A DNA stretch of 64,000 nt from DATLMR01 sp035634255 (GTDB lineage Bacteria > Acidobacteriota > Blastocatellia > UBA7656): positions 1 through 64,000 of the forward strand of contig DASQDI010000033.1 in the NCBI GenBank assembly GCA_035634255.1, read 5' to 3'. The position numbers and the translations under genes are program-made. Each line of letters begins with the position of its first letter. The first letter of the stretch is position 1. The notes under the pieces are model-generated. The model was not told where the DNA came from and made no database searches. It saw only the letters and a list, made by a program, of their open reading frames with translations. Shown one piece after another: positions 24,772-33,549 of the stretch.

Positions 24772-26568
24772 ATGAACAAAATAATCGCATTTTCTCTGCT
24801 CATTGCCCTGCTCCTGCTCGGGGCGTGTCAGACGAGGCCGGGGTCCGGCCCGGTGTCGGGCACCCCGAACCCGCCATTCGAAGGCGAGGTCCCGGAAGAC
24901 GCCTACCTCAACGGGGCGGAGCCCGGAGTCCACGGCGGGACTCTGGTCATGGCCCTGGCGTCGAACCCGAAATCTTTCAACCCCGTCACCGAGAGCGACA
25001 CCAACACCGCCTGGATAATAAACGGCCCCATATACCGAGGGCTCGTCGATTACGACAACTACGAGCAGAAAGACATACCCGCGCTCGCGAAGAGTTGGGA
25101 GGCTTCTCCCGACGGCCTGACCTGGACCTTCAACCTCAGGAAGGGCGTGAGGTGGTCCGACGGCGTTCCCTTCACCGCCGACGATGTCATGTTCACCTAC
25201 CAGGTGACGTTCGACCCGAGGGAGGAGGCCGCCGCCGCGAGCTCGTTCACCCAGTCGGACGGGTCGTACCCGGCGGTGGAGAAGGTCGATGACTACACCG
25301 TGAGGTTCAGGCTGAAGGAGCCGAACGCCATTTTCGTAGCCGCGTCCAACAGCGTCTACATCGTCCCGAAACACAAGCTCGACGCCGCCTACAAGTCGGG
25401 CAACTTCCGCACGACCCTCTCCGTGAGCGCCGATCCGAAAGACATCGTGAGCGTCGGCCCCTACCGGCTCTCCTCGTTCACGGCGGACCAGCGCGTGGTG
25501 CTGGAGCGCAACCCTTACTTCTGGAAAGTCGACAGCAAGAACCAGAGGCTGCCTTACATAGACCGGGTCATATTTCAGATCGTGCCCGACTTCAACACGG
25601 CCTCGCTCAAGTTCCAGAACGGCGAGACGGACATGATCACCTCGATCAGCCCCGACGCGGTCGACGTGCTCAAGCAGGGGGAGGCGTCGCAGGATTACAG
25701 GATCATCGACCTCGGCCCGTCCATGAATCTGAATAACCTGATCTTCAATCAGGACATGGGCAAGGACAAGCAGGGCAAGCCCTACGTCGACCCGGTCAAG
25801 CTGAAGTGGTTTCGCGACGTGAAGTTCAGGCAGGCCGTGTCCTACGCACTCGACCGCGACGCGATGGTGCGCACGGCCTTCCAGGGCAGGGGCGTGCCCG
25901 TCTATGGCTTCGACTCCCCGACCAACAAGGTCTGGTACACCGACTCCGTGATGAAGTACCCTTACGACCCGGAGAAGGCCAAAGGGATGCTCAAAGAGAT
26001 CGGCATCCTCGACCGCAACGGCGACGGCATAGCCGAAGACTCCGAGGGGAACCCGATCAGGTTCAACCTGCACACGAACTCGAACCGCCCCTACAGGGTC
26101 AACATCGGGACCATGATAAAAGACAACCTCGCGAAGGTCGGGATCGACGTTAACTTCCAGCCGCTCGAAGGCAACGTCGTGTCCGACAAGCTGAACACGA
26201 CGCGCGATTTCGACGCGATCAACCTCGGCTGGCAGTCGTCGTACCCGCCCGACCCGATCCTTGCCAAGAACGTCCTTCTCCCGAGCGGGCGCAACTACTA
26301 CGCCTACCCCGGACAGACGACCCCTTCGACCGACTGGGAGAAGCAGCTCGAAGAGAAGATCAACCTCACCTCGCGCACGATGGACCTGGCCGAGCGGCAG
26401 AGGCACTACTGGGACGCGATGCGCATATGGACGGAGTACCTGCCGGAGATCGAGCTGGCCGTGCCGAACTTTTTCGTGGGGGCCAAGAACCGCGTCGGCA
26501 ACCTGAAGCCGTCGCCCCTTGCCAACTACACCTACTGGAATATCGAAGAGCTTTTCTTCACGAAGTGA
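24772..26568 (+). CDS. Peptide ABC transporter substrate-binding lipoprotein (SBP_bac_5)
   Basis: Extracytoplasmic solute-binding protein for oligopeptides or dipeptides (cluster C), anchored by a lipid at Cys19 in the lipobox LLGACQ. The 598-residue length suits the OppA/DppA class. The family block WEASPDGLTWTFNLRKGVRW occupies about residues 108-127, with YALDRDAMV further on. It is the first gene of an operon with two permease genes; a GC-rich hairpin separates it from them, a common arrangement that keeps the binding protein in excess. A clear promoter lies upstream. The ligand cannot be predicted more closely. Confidence 0.93.
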   Translation: MNKIIAFSLLIALLLLGACQTRPGSGPVSGTPNPPFEGEVPEDAYLNGAEPGVHGGTLVMALASNPKSFNPVTESDTNTAWIINGPIYRGLVDYDNYEQKDIPALAKSWEASPDGLTWTFNLRKGVRWSDGVPFTADDVMFTYQVTFDPREEAAAASSFTQSDGSYPAVEKVDDYTVRFRLKEPNAIFVAASNSVYIVPKHKLDAAYKSGNFRTTLSVSADPKDIVSVGPYRLSSFTADQRVVLERNPYFWKVDSKNQRLPYIDRVIFQIVPDFNTASLKFQNGETDMITSISPDAVDVLKQGEASQDYRIIDLGPSMNLNNLIFNQDMGKDKQGKPYVDPVKLKWFRDVKFRQAVSYALDRDAMVRTAFQGRGVPVYGFDSPTNKVWYTDSVMKYPYDPEKAKGMLKEIGILDRNGDGIAEDSEGNPIRFNLHTNSNRPYRVNIGTMIKDNLAKVGIDVNFQPLEGNVVSDKLNTTRDFDAINLGWQSSYPPDPILAKNVLLPSGRNYYAYPGQTTPSTDWEKQLEEKINLTSRTMDLAERQRHYWDAMRIWTEYLPEIELAVPNFFVGAKNRVGNLKPSPLANYTYWNIEELFFTK

Positions 26569-26578
26569 TCGTAATGGT

Positions 26579-26612
26579 CCGCGGGCCGGAAGGCGACGAC
26601 TCCGGCCCGCGG
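26579..26612 (+). promoter_or_regulatory. Intercistronic hairpin between binding-protein and permease genes
   Basis: A perfect 12-bp stem, CCGCGGGCCGGA (26579-26590) with TCCGGCCCGCGG (26601-26612), and a 10-base loop. There is no T-run. It fits a 3'-end stabiliser or attenuator that lowers expression of the downstream permeases. Confidence 0.65.
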
Positions 26613-26635
26613 GCGCCGGGCTTCCGCCCTACGCT

Positions 26636-27613
26636 ATGAAAGTCTTTTTAATAAGAAGAGTGCTCGCGCTGATCCCCCTCCTGCTGATGGTCACCTTCAT
26701 CGCGCAAGCCCTCCTCGTCTGGTCCCCCGGAAGCTACCTGAGCACCATCGCCAACAGCCCCTCGGTGTCGGAAGAGCTGCTCGCGCTCCTCAAGAAGCAG
26801 TACCACCTCGAGAGCGAGAACGTCTTCGTGCGCTACTGGTACTGGCTCAGCCAGGCGTTGCAGGGGAACTTCGGCTATTCGTTCAAGTTCAGGACCCCGG
26901 TCTGGTCGCTCATCTGGGAGCGCCTCTTTAACACCCTGCTGCTGGCCGTCTCCGCGCTCGCGATCTCGTGGGGGCTGGCGATCCCGTTAGGCATGCTCGC
27001 GGCGGTCAAGCGCAACACGTGGGTGGACCGGGTCACGGGGCTGATCTCGTTCGCGGGCCTCTCCATCCCGTCGGTCTTCTTCTCCCTGCTCATGCTCTTG
27101 TTCGCGGCAAAGACCGGGTGGTTCCCGACCGGGGGCATACACGACCAAACCTACTGGGACGATTTCACGCCCCTGCAAAAAGTGGTCGACACCCTCTGGC
27201 ACCTCGCGCTCCCGGCCTTCGTGCTCGGGAGCATCGGCCTCGCCCAGTATATGAGGCAGATGCGGAGCGAGATGATCGAGACGCTGGCGGCGGACTACAT
27301 CCGCACGGCCAGGGCCAAGGGCCTCAGCCAGTGGCGCGTGCTCTTCCGCCACGCGCTCGGCAACGCGATCAACCCCCTCGTCACCCTATTCGGGTTCTCG
27401 CTCGCCTACCTGCTGACCGGCTCGGTGCTGACGGAGGTCGTCTTCTCCTGGCCGGGGATGGGCAGGCTCACGGTACAGGCCCTTCTCGAAAAGGACGAGC
27501 CTCTGGTTATGGCGTCGGTCGTTCTGCTGACGATCATGCTGGCGCTCGGCTCGCTGATTTCCGACATACTGCTCGCGCTCATCGACCCGAGGATAAGGCT
27601 CGAAGGCCAATGA
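26636..27613 (+). CDS. Peptide ABC transporter permease (DppB/OppB-like)
   Basis: A 325-residue inner-membrane permease with the usual start MKVFLIRRVLALIPLLLMV, six predicted membrane helices and the ATPase-coupling EAA motif (TARAKGLSQWRVLFRHALGN) at about residues 222-241. The C-terminal VFSWPGMGRL is typical of DppB/OppB. The frame is open back to 26519, but the family start is the ATG at 26636. Its stop overlaps the start of the next permease by four bases (ATGA), so translation is coupled. Confidence 0.93.
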   Translation: MKVFLIRRVLALIPLLLMVTFIAQALLVWSPGSYLSTIANSPSVSEELLALLKKQYHLESENVFVRYWYWLSQALQGNFGYSFKFRTPVWSLIWERLFNTLLLAVSALAISWGLAIPLGMLAAVKRNTWVDRVTGLISFAGLSIPSVFFSLLMLLFAAKTGWFPTGGIHDQTYWDDFTPLQKVVDTLWHLALPAFVLGSIGLAQYMRQMRSEMIETLAADYIRTARAKGLSQWRVLFRHALGNAINPLVTLFGFSLAYLLTGSVLTEVVFSWPGMGRLTVQALLEKDEPLVMASVVLLTIMLALGSLISDILLALIDPRIRLEGQ

Positions 27614-28854
27614 AGGACGAAGAAGAGAGATTGATCGAAGAGAGCCCCGAAGGGCGGGAGAGGCTCGCCGAGAAGGGCGGGGGCGAGCCCGTGCTCAGGA
27701 CCCTGCCCGACCCCGGGGCCGGGGCAGCGCCCGCCCCCCCCGCCCCCGGAGCCGCGCCCCGCCGCGCGGTCGAAAGCCGCTCCCCGTGGCAGATCCTTTG
27801 GAGGAAGCTGAGGCGCAACCGGGGCGCTATGGCCGCGCTCGTCGTCCTCGCGGTCCTCTACCTCGGGTCGATACTCGCGGGCTTCATCTCGCCCTACTCC
27901 TACGAGCACGTCCACAGCGAGTACGGCTTTCACCCGCCGATGCTCGGCCGCGTGAGGGTGTTCGACGAGCGGGGGGGCCTCACGCGCCCCTTCGTCTACG
28001 GCATATCGATCACGAACGAAACGTCGAAGGGCTACCTTGGCTACTCGGAGGACACGGGCAGGAGGTATCCCATCCGCTTCTTCGTGCGGGGGGACGAGTA
28101 CACCATCCTGTGGATCGTCAGGTCGAACGTCCACCTGTTCGGGGTCGACGAGCCGGGCCTCTTCTTCCCGTTCGGCTCCGACCTGTTCGGGCGAGACGTG
28201 TTCTCGCGGATAATGTACGGCTCTCAGGTCTCCCTGTCGGTCGGCATCATCGGGATATTGATCTCCACTATAATAGGCATGCTCGTCGGCGGGCTGGCCG
28301 GGTATTACGGCGGCGTGACGGACTTCATCTCGATGCGCACGGTCGAGGTCATACTCGCGATCCCGAGCCTCTATTTCGTGCTGATCCTGCGCGGCGCTTT
28401 CGGGAGCGACCTCACCTCGACGCAGTCTTACATACTCATAGTCGTCATCCTCTCCTTCGTCGGCTGGGCCTCCGAGGCGCGGGTCATACGGGGCATGGTG
28501 CTCGGGCTCAAAGAGCAGGAGTACATACTGGCGGCGCGCGCCCTCGGCTTCAGCAGGGCGAGGATCATCATCAACCACATACTGCCGAACACCGTCTCGT
28601 TCGTCATAGTGACCGCGACGCTGAGCGTGCCTTTTTACATCCTGAGCGAGGTGGCGCTCTCGTTCCTCGGGATAGGGATACAGGAGCCCGACCCGAGCTG
28701 GGGCAACATGCTGACGGCGGCCCAGAACGTGGCCTACCTCGAAAACTTCACCTGGATACTCGTGCCGGGCGTCTTCATCTTCGTGACCGTGATGGCCTGG
28801 AACTTTCTCGGCGACGGCCTGCGCGACGCCTCCGACCCGCGCACCCTGAATTGA
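27610..28854 (+). CDS. Peptide ABC transporter permease (DppC/OppC-like) with long N-terminal tail
   Basis: A 414-residue membrane permease. A charged, then Pro/Ala/Gly-rich cytoplasmic tail (residues 1-55) comes before the first helix. A periplasmic insertion of about 95 residues follows, and then the conserved block begins with GSDLFGRDVFSRIMYGSQVSL. The EAA motif is AARALGFSRARIIINHILPN. The C-terminus WNFLGDGLRDASDPR is characteristic of DppC. It overlaps the upstream permease by ATGA. The two ATPase genes (dppD, dppF) that normally follow are absent; an HPr gene comes next. The stop codon lies inside the first unit of a tandem repeat. Confidence 0.93.
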   Translation: MKDEEERLIEESPEGRERLAEKGGGEPVLRTLPDPGAGAAPAPPAPGAAPRRAVESRSPWQILWRKLRRNRGAMAALVVLAVLYLGSILAGFISPYSYEHVHSEYGFHPPMLGRVRVFDERGGLTRPFVYGISITNETSKGYLGYSEDTGRRYPIRFFVRGDEYTILWIVRSNVHLFGVDEPGLFFPFGSDLFGRDVFSRIMYGSQVSLSVGIIGILISTIIGMLVGGLAGYYGGVTDFISMRTVEVILAIPSLYFVLILRGAFGSDLTSTQSYILIVVILSFVGWASEARVIRGMVLGLKEQEYILAARALGFSRARIIINHILPNTVSFVIVTATLSVPFYILSEVALSFLGIGIQEPDPSWGNMLTAAQNVAYLENFTWILVPGVFIFVTVMAWNFLGDGLRDASDPRTLN

Positions 28855-28901
28855 GCGCTCTGAATTGAGCACCCTGAATTGAGCGCTCTGAATTGAGCGC
28901 C
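28846..28901 (+). repeat. Four tandem 14-bp repeats at the permease stop codon
   Basis: Units CTGAATTGAGCGCT, CTGAATTGAGCACC, CTGAATTGAGCGCT and CTGAATTGAGCGCC run head to tail from 28846 to 28901. The first unit supplies the last codons and the TGA of the DppC-like gene. Confidence 0.95.
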
Positions 28902-29024
28902 CTGGGTGGGCTCCGGCCGCCCCGACTCAAAGCCGGTGGCCTGAAGCGGCAAATTCCGGTAACATCAGCGGTCTGGTGAGAGGTGATAGAAGTGCGGGGC
29001 CATAAGCTGTAATCTATAGTCATA

Positions 29025-29315
29025 ATGCAAGAGCGCAGGGTAACGATCTCGAACCGCCTCGGGCTGCACGCGCGCGCCGCGGCCCAACTGGTGCGCCGCG
29101 CGGGGCAGTTCACGAGCACGGTCGAGCTGATGCGCCAGGACACGCTCCAGACGGCCGACGGGAAGTCGATACTGAGCGTGCTGCTGCTGGCCGCCTCGCG
29201 CGGCACGGCCCTCTTCATCAGGACCGACGGCCCCGACGAAGAGCGCGCGGCCGACGAGCTGGTCGAGCTGGTCGAGAGCAAGTTCGGGGAGGAGACTTCA
29301 GATGGCCTCTTCTAA
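29025..29315 (+). CDS. ptsH: HPr family phosphocarrier protein
   Basis: A 96-residue phosphocarrier of the phosphotransferase system. The phospho-accepting His15 lies in NRLGLHARAAA. Ser48 in ADGKSILSVLLLAA is the equivalent of the regulatory Ser46, so control by an HPr kinase is possible. The last 14 bases overlap the enzyme I gene. No sugar-specific EII gene is in the window. In bacteria with few EII genes, HPr and EI often serve regulatory pathways, which is inference here. No Shine-Dalgarno sequence is evident; TAATCT and TATAGT lie just before the ATG. Confidence 0.95.
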   Translation: MQERRVTISNRLGLHARAAAQLVRRAGQFTSTVELMRQDTLQTADGKSILSVLLLAASRGTALFIRTDGPDEERAADELVELVESKFGEETSDGLF

Positions 29316-31092
29316 GGTCCGCTCGCGCGACATCAAGCTGGCCGGGCTCGCGGCCTCGCCCGGAATCAGCGTCGGGAGGGCGCTCAGGCTGGACGAGCGC
29401 GGCCGCCACCAGTTCTATTACTTCGAGATCTCGCCCACGCAGACGCGGGCGGAGATCCGCCGCCTCCGCGAAGCCTTGCGCGAGGCCCGCGAGCAGTTGA
29501 AAGAGATCAAGGTCAGGCTCGCCCGCGAGCTCGGCTACGAGCACTCCTACATACTCGACGCGCACCTGCTGATGCTCGAAGACAAGAACCTGCTCGGGGA
29601 GCTGGAGCAGGAGATTCGCACCCGAAAAGTGAATGCCGAATGGGCCGTCCGCTCCGTCACCGACCGCGTGGTCAAGGCCTACAAGCAGGTCAAGGACGTA
29701 TACCTGCGCGAGCGCGCTTCCGACATCGAAGACGTGTCGGCGCGCCTGCTCACGGTGCTATCGGGCCGCACGAAATTCGCCTTCTCCGCCCTGGACGAGG
29801 ACGTTATCATAGTCGCCGAAGACATATGGCCATCGACCGTAGCCGAGCTGGACTTCAACCGCGTGCTCGGGTTCGCGACCGACGGGGGGGGCATGACTTC
29901 GCACTCGGCCATCATCGCCCGCGCGCTCGGGATCCCCGCCTGCGTCGGGCTGCACGACGTGACCCGCCGCGTGAAGACGAACGACCCCATGATCCTGGAC
30001 GGCGAGTCGGGCGAGGTCATCATCCGCCCCACGAAACCGCTCCTGCGGTCTTACCTCGAAAGGCGCGACCTTAAGGCGAGGCAGCGCCCGGTCCGCGGGG
30101 CCGACACGGCCCGGCCGGCGGAGACCCTCGACGGCACGCGCCTGACCCTGCGCGCCAACGTCGAGCTGCCCACCGAGGTAGATTCGCTCGCGCTGTTCGG
30201 GGCCGAGGGCATCGGCCTTTATCGCTCGGAGTTCATGTTCCTGAACCGCCTGCCGGAGCTTCCGGGCGAGGAGGAGCAGTACGCGGTCTACCGGAGGCTC
30301 GCCGAGGCCGCGGGCGCGGCGGGCGCGAGCATCCGCGTCTTCGACCTCGGGGGCGACAAGCTCTCCCTCGAAGGGTTCGAGCAGGAGCAGAATTCCGCCC
30401 TCGGCCTGCGCGCCATACGCCTCGCCCTTAAAGTCGAGGACATATTCCGCACGCAGCTTCGCGCCATCCTGCGGGCCAACCGGGAAGGCAACCTCCGCGT
30501 CGTGCTCCCGCTCATCAGCACGATCACCGAGCTGCGCGAGGCCAAGCGCATAATCGAGGAGGTCAAAAGCGAGATGGCCGATAGCCAGGTCGAGCACAAC
30601 GCGCGGCTGCCCATCGGCGTGATGATAGAGGTGCCCGCCGCGGCCATGCTCGCGGACCTCTTCGCGCGCGAGGCGGACTTCTTAAGCATCGGGACCAACG
30701 ACCTGATCCAGTACCTTCTCGCGGTGGACCGCACGAACGAAAACGTCGCGCACCTGTACCAGCCCTTACACCCGGCGGTCCTCCGCACCCTCGCCTACAT
30801 CGTGCGGACGGCCCAGGCCGAGGGCGTGCCGCTTGAGCTGTGCGGGGAGATGGCGGCGGACCCGATCCATGCCATAGCCCTGGTCGGGCTCGGGGTTAGG
30901 ACCCTGAGCCTGACGCCCGCATCGATCCCCCTGGTCAAGAATGCCATCCGGTCCATCGACATCAGCCGCGTGCGCTCGCTGATGAGCGACGCGATGAAGC
31001 TCGCCTCCTCGGACGAAGTCGAAGAGATGCTCGCGAGGGAACTGCCTCGGCAGGCCCCGCAGTTCTTCGCCGCATGGTCCGCGCAGAGTTAG
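29302..31092 (+). CDS. ptsI: Phosphoenolpyruvate-protein phosphotransferase (PTS enzyme I)
   Basis: Transfers phosphate from PEP to HPr. The 596-residue protein has an N-terminal domain with a helical HPr-binding insert, the phospho-His201 in GGGMTSHSAIIARALGIP, and a C-terminal PEP-binding TIM barrel containing GIGLYRSEFMFL, FDLGGDK and the active-site cysteine segment LELCGEMAADP. The start, GGAGACTTCAGATG, lies inside ptsH. There is no GAF domain, so it is an ordinary EI and not the nitrogen-type PtsP. It follows HPr, and no EII is nearby. Confidence 0.95.
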   Translation: MASSKVRSRDIKLAGLAASPGISVGRALRLDERGRHQFYYFEISPTQTRAEIRRLREALREAREQLKEIKVRLARELGYEHSYILDAHLLMLEDKNLLGELEQEIRTRKVNAEWAVRSVTDRVVKAYKQVKDVYLRERASDIEDVSARLLTVLSGRTKFAFSALDEDVIIVAEDIWPSTVAELDFNRVLGFATDGGGMTSHSAIIARALGIPACVGLHDVTRRVKTNDPMILDGESGEVIIRPTKPLLRSYLERRDLKARQRPVRGADTARPAETLDGTRLTLRANVELPTEVDSLALFGAEGIGLYRSEFMFLNRLPELPGEEEQYAVYRRLAEAAGAAGASIRVFDLGGDKLSLEGFEQEQNSALGLRAIRLALKVEDIFRTQLRAILRANREGNLRVVLPLISTITELREAKRIIEEVKSEMADSQVEHNARLPIGVMIEVPAAAMLADLFAREADFLSIGTNDLIQYLLAVDRTNENVAHLYQPLHPAVLRTLAYIVRTAQAEGVPLELCGEMAADPIHAIALVGLGVRTLSLTPASIPLVKNAIRSIDISRVRSLMSDAMKLASSDEVEEMLARELPRQAPQFFAAWSAQS

Positions 31093-31406
31093 GGTGAACC
31101 TCAGAGCGGCCTGACGACCCGCGCGCCGGGGACCGCGAAGTGAGTTCCAGATGCTTCGTTGAAAGTCACGCGCGACGCCGCCGGTTATCATGCCGCTCCC
31201 CTCCGAAGGTCACTAAGGCCCCACGGACAATTCGGTCTCGGAGCAGATGTCCCTAAAAAAATCATTTTGATTGAAGCTCATCAGTTTGACTTAATGATCC
31301 GCCCGGTCTGAGCTAACAGATTCAAGGTTTAGGCGATAGGCCCCGCTGGAATGGAAGTTGCCTCTCTGGTAGCCGCAATGAATACGCGGCGTCTGGAGAT
31401 AAGGGC
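31093..31406. other. Intergenic region upstream of the subtilase gene
   Basis: About 310 bases. The first half is a GC-rich remnant without a convincing frame; the second half is AT-richer (AAAAAAATCATTTTGATTG near 31255) and probably holds the promoter and leader. No known RNA motif was recognised. Confidence 0.5.
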
Positions 31407-33425
31407 ATGACAGGTAACGGCAAGCTGACCGCGAACAACAGGCGGACAATTTCTCTCGCGTTGGTCCTCTGCTTTTTTGTCGGCTTTACGCAATTCGGCA
31501 GGGCCTCGGTAGAAAGCAGTGCCGGCATGCCGGGTGCGGATGGATCTCACGACTACAAGCTGTCTCAAGACCTGCGGGACCGGTTGCGCTCAATACCCCG
31601 ACCGAGGCTCGAGTCCGGGGATGCGGGTCTCCAAGGGGGGGACCGCGTCAGGGTCATTCTTCAGTTGAAAGGCAAAAGGCGCGCCCGGATCGACGCCCTG
31701 CTGAATGACGAAAGCGTCTCGTCGGTGGGTGAGCTTCGGAGCTTCAACTCAAGGATCGTCGAGCTGCCAGTCGGCAAGCTGCGCCGCATCGCCGCCTCCG
31801 ATGACGTTACTTACATTTCACCCGACAGGGAGCTACAGGCCCTGGGTCACATCGAGGTCCAGACCGGCATAAGTCAGATGCGGCAAAGCAGCGGCAACGG
31901 CGGCATAGAGGGCAAGGACATCGGGATTGCCATAGTAGACTCGGGCATCTACAAGGGCCACCACTCTCTCGGCGGGCGCATAGAGGTGAAGCTGGACTTC
32001 ACGGGCGCGGGCGTCACCGAAGAGGACCCTTACGGGCATGGCACTCACGTGGCCGCGATGGCTGCCGCCAGCGATCACGTTGTAGATGGGGCCTATAGCG
32101 GGGCCGCAATCGCTTCGAAGATAATCAACCTCCGTGTCCTCGACTCGCAAGGCAATGGCCTGTCGTCGGACCTGCTGAGGGCGCTTGATTGGATTCTGGC
32201 TCCAGTTGACGCTAACAAGCCGCTCGGAGAGAAGAACCACCAGAAGTACAGGATTCGGGTTGTAAACCTGAGCCTGGGCACGCTGGCCGTTGATTCCTAC
32301 GTGAACGACCCTCTGTGCCGCGCCGTGCGAAGGCTGGTCAACGCCGGGATCGTCGTCGTCGCGGCGGCGGGCAATAACGGCAAGGACAGCGAAGGCAACA
32401 AGCTCTACGGCCACATCCACTCGCCGGGCACCGAGCCTTCGGCGATCACCGTAGGCGCGGTCAACACTTTCGGCACCGACGCTCGCAGTGATGACGTAGT
32501 TGCCACTTACAGTTCGCGCGGGCCGACGCGCGGTTACTGGACCGATTCTATCGGCCTGAAGCACTACGACAACCTTATCAAGCCGGACCTGGTCGCCCCA
32601 GGTAATAAGATCATAGCCGCGATGTCGGACGGCAATGCGCTGGTGAGGGATTTCCCCTGGCTCAGGGCGAACGTGAGCACCAACCGTGCTCATGAGCAGA
32701 TGGCCCTGAGCGGCACCTCAGTCGCGGCTCCTATCGTGTCCGGCGCGGCGGCGCTGATGCTACAAGCCAACCCGAAGCTCACGCCTAATCTGGTCAAGGC
32801 GATACTGATGTACACGGCGCAGCCGATTGCCGGGTACGACATGTTCGAGCAGGGCACGGGAATGCTGAACGTCGAAGGGGCGGTGCGGCTGGCCAAACTG
32901 GTGCGCAACAACCTCACGAACAACACCCCTCTGGGCGCGCCATTGCTCATAAGTGCCACCCCTCCTACGCCGCAGACGACCATAGCCGGGGAGACTTTCA
33001 CCTGGGCACAGGGGATACTCGTCGATTACACGTACGCGACCGGGACTGAACTGATCACCAGCTATCAGAAGGTCTACGGGACGGGGATGCTGCTGGGCGA
33101 CGGCGTGATCGTGAGCAGCGGCATGTTGTTAGGCAATCGGCAGCTGATGTCTAGCGGCATGCTGCTGGGCAATAACATCCTGGTCAGCAACGGCATGCTC
33201 TTGGGCAACGGCTCGCCGCTTTTGAGCTGCGGGATGTTGCTCGGCAACGGCATGCTCTTAGGCAACGGGATGCTCCTGGGCAACGGAAGCATCAGGAGCG
33301 ATGGCATGCTCTTAGGCAACGGCGAACTGTGGGGTGACGCTCAATTGCAATCGATGGCCGCGATGGTGGCCGGGGACGACACGCCATCGATGCCCGTGAT
33401 ACCCGAGGACGGCGCGGAGCCATGA
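31407..33425 (+). CDS. Secreted S8 subtilisin-like serine protease with GMLLGNG repeat tail
   Basis: A 672-residue exported protease. A signal segment (about 10-35) is followed by an I9-like propeptide (about 75-145; VRVILQLKGKRRARI) and the S8 catalytic domain (about 155-505). The triad is Asp178 (IVDSGIY), His211 (GHGTHVAAM) and Ser438 (LSGTSVAAP). The tail from residue 560 to 639 holds eight GMLLG motifs, the last units reading GMLLGNG back to back. It ends with a short Met-rich acidic segment. The tail is not part of any S8 core; it could be an anchoring or export element. Nothing nearby is obviously its substrate. Confidence 0.92.
   Translation: MTGNGKLTANNRRTISLALVLCFFVGFTQFGRASVESSAGMPGADGSHDYKLSQDLRDRLRSIPRPRLESGDAGLQGGDRVRVILQLKGKRRARIDALLNDESVSSVGELRSFNSRIVELPVGKLRRIAASDDVTYISPDRELQALGHIEVQTGISQMRQSSGNGGIEGKDIGIAIVDSGIYKGHHSLGGRIEVKLDFTGAGVTEEDPYGHGTHVAAMAAASDHVVDGAYSGAAIASKIINLRVLDSQGNGLSSDLLRALDWILAPVDANKPLGEKNHQKYRIRVVNLSLGTLAVDSYVNDPLCRAVRRLVNAGIVVVAAAGNNGKDSEGNKLYGHIHSPGTEPSAITVGAVNTFGTDARSDDVVATYSSRGPTRGYWTDSIGLKHYDNLIKPDLVAPGNKIIAAMSDGNALVRDFPWLRANVSTNRAHEQMALSGTSVAAPIVSGAAALMLQANPKLTPNLVKAILMYTAQPIAGYDMFEQGTGMLNVEGAVRLAKLVRNNLTNNTPLGAPLLISATPPTPQTTIAGETFTWAQGILVDYTYATGTELITSYQKVYGTGMLLGDGVIVSSGMLLGNRQLMSSGMLLGNNILVSNGMLLGNGSPLLSCGMLLGNGMLLGNGMLLGNGSIRSDGMLLGNGELWGDAQLQSMAAMVAGDDTPSMPVIPEDGAEP
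33084..33323 (+). repeat. Coding repeats for eight GMLLG(N/D) motifs
   Basis: Within the subtilase gene, degenerate GGC-ATG-CTG/CTC-CTG/TTA-GGC-AAC units encode eight GMLLG motifs. Spacing is 11-14 residues at first and then exactly 7 between the fifth, sixth and seventh. Synonymous codons differ between units, so the repeat is kept at protein level and is not a recent DNA duplication. Confidence 0.95.
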
Positions 33426-33549
33426 TAAAGGGCCCTCGCTCGCAGGCACCTTGGCTCATGGAAGAATATGGGACCGGGCGATAGCCAGTGACTCCGACTG
33501 CCGCCTGTTTCCGAACTTTAACGACGGATAATTTAATCGAGAAGACTTG

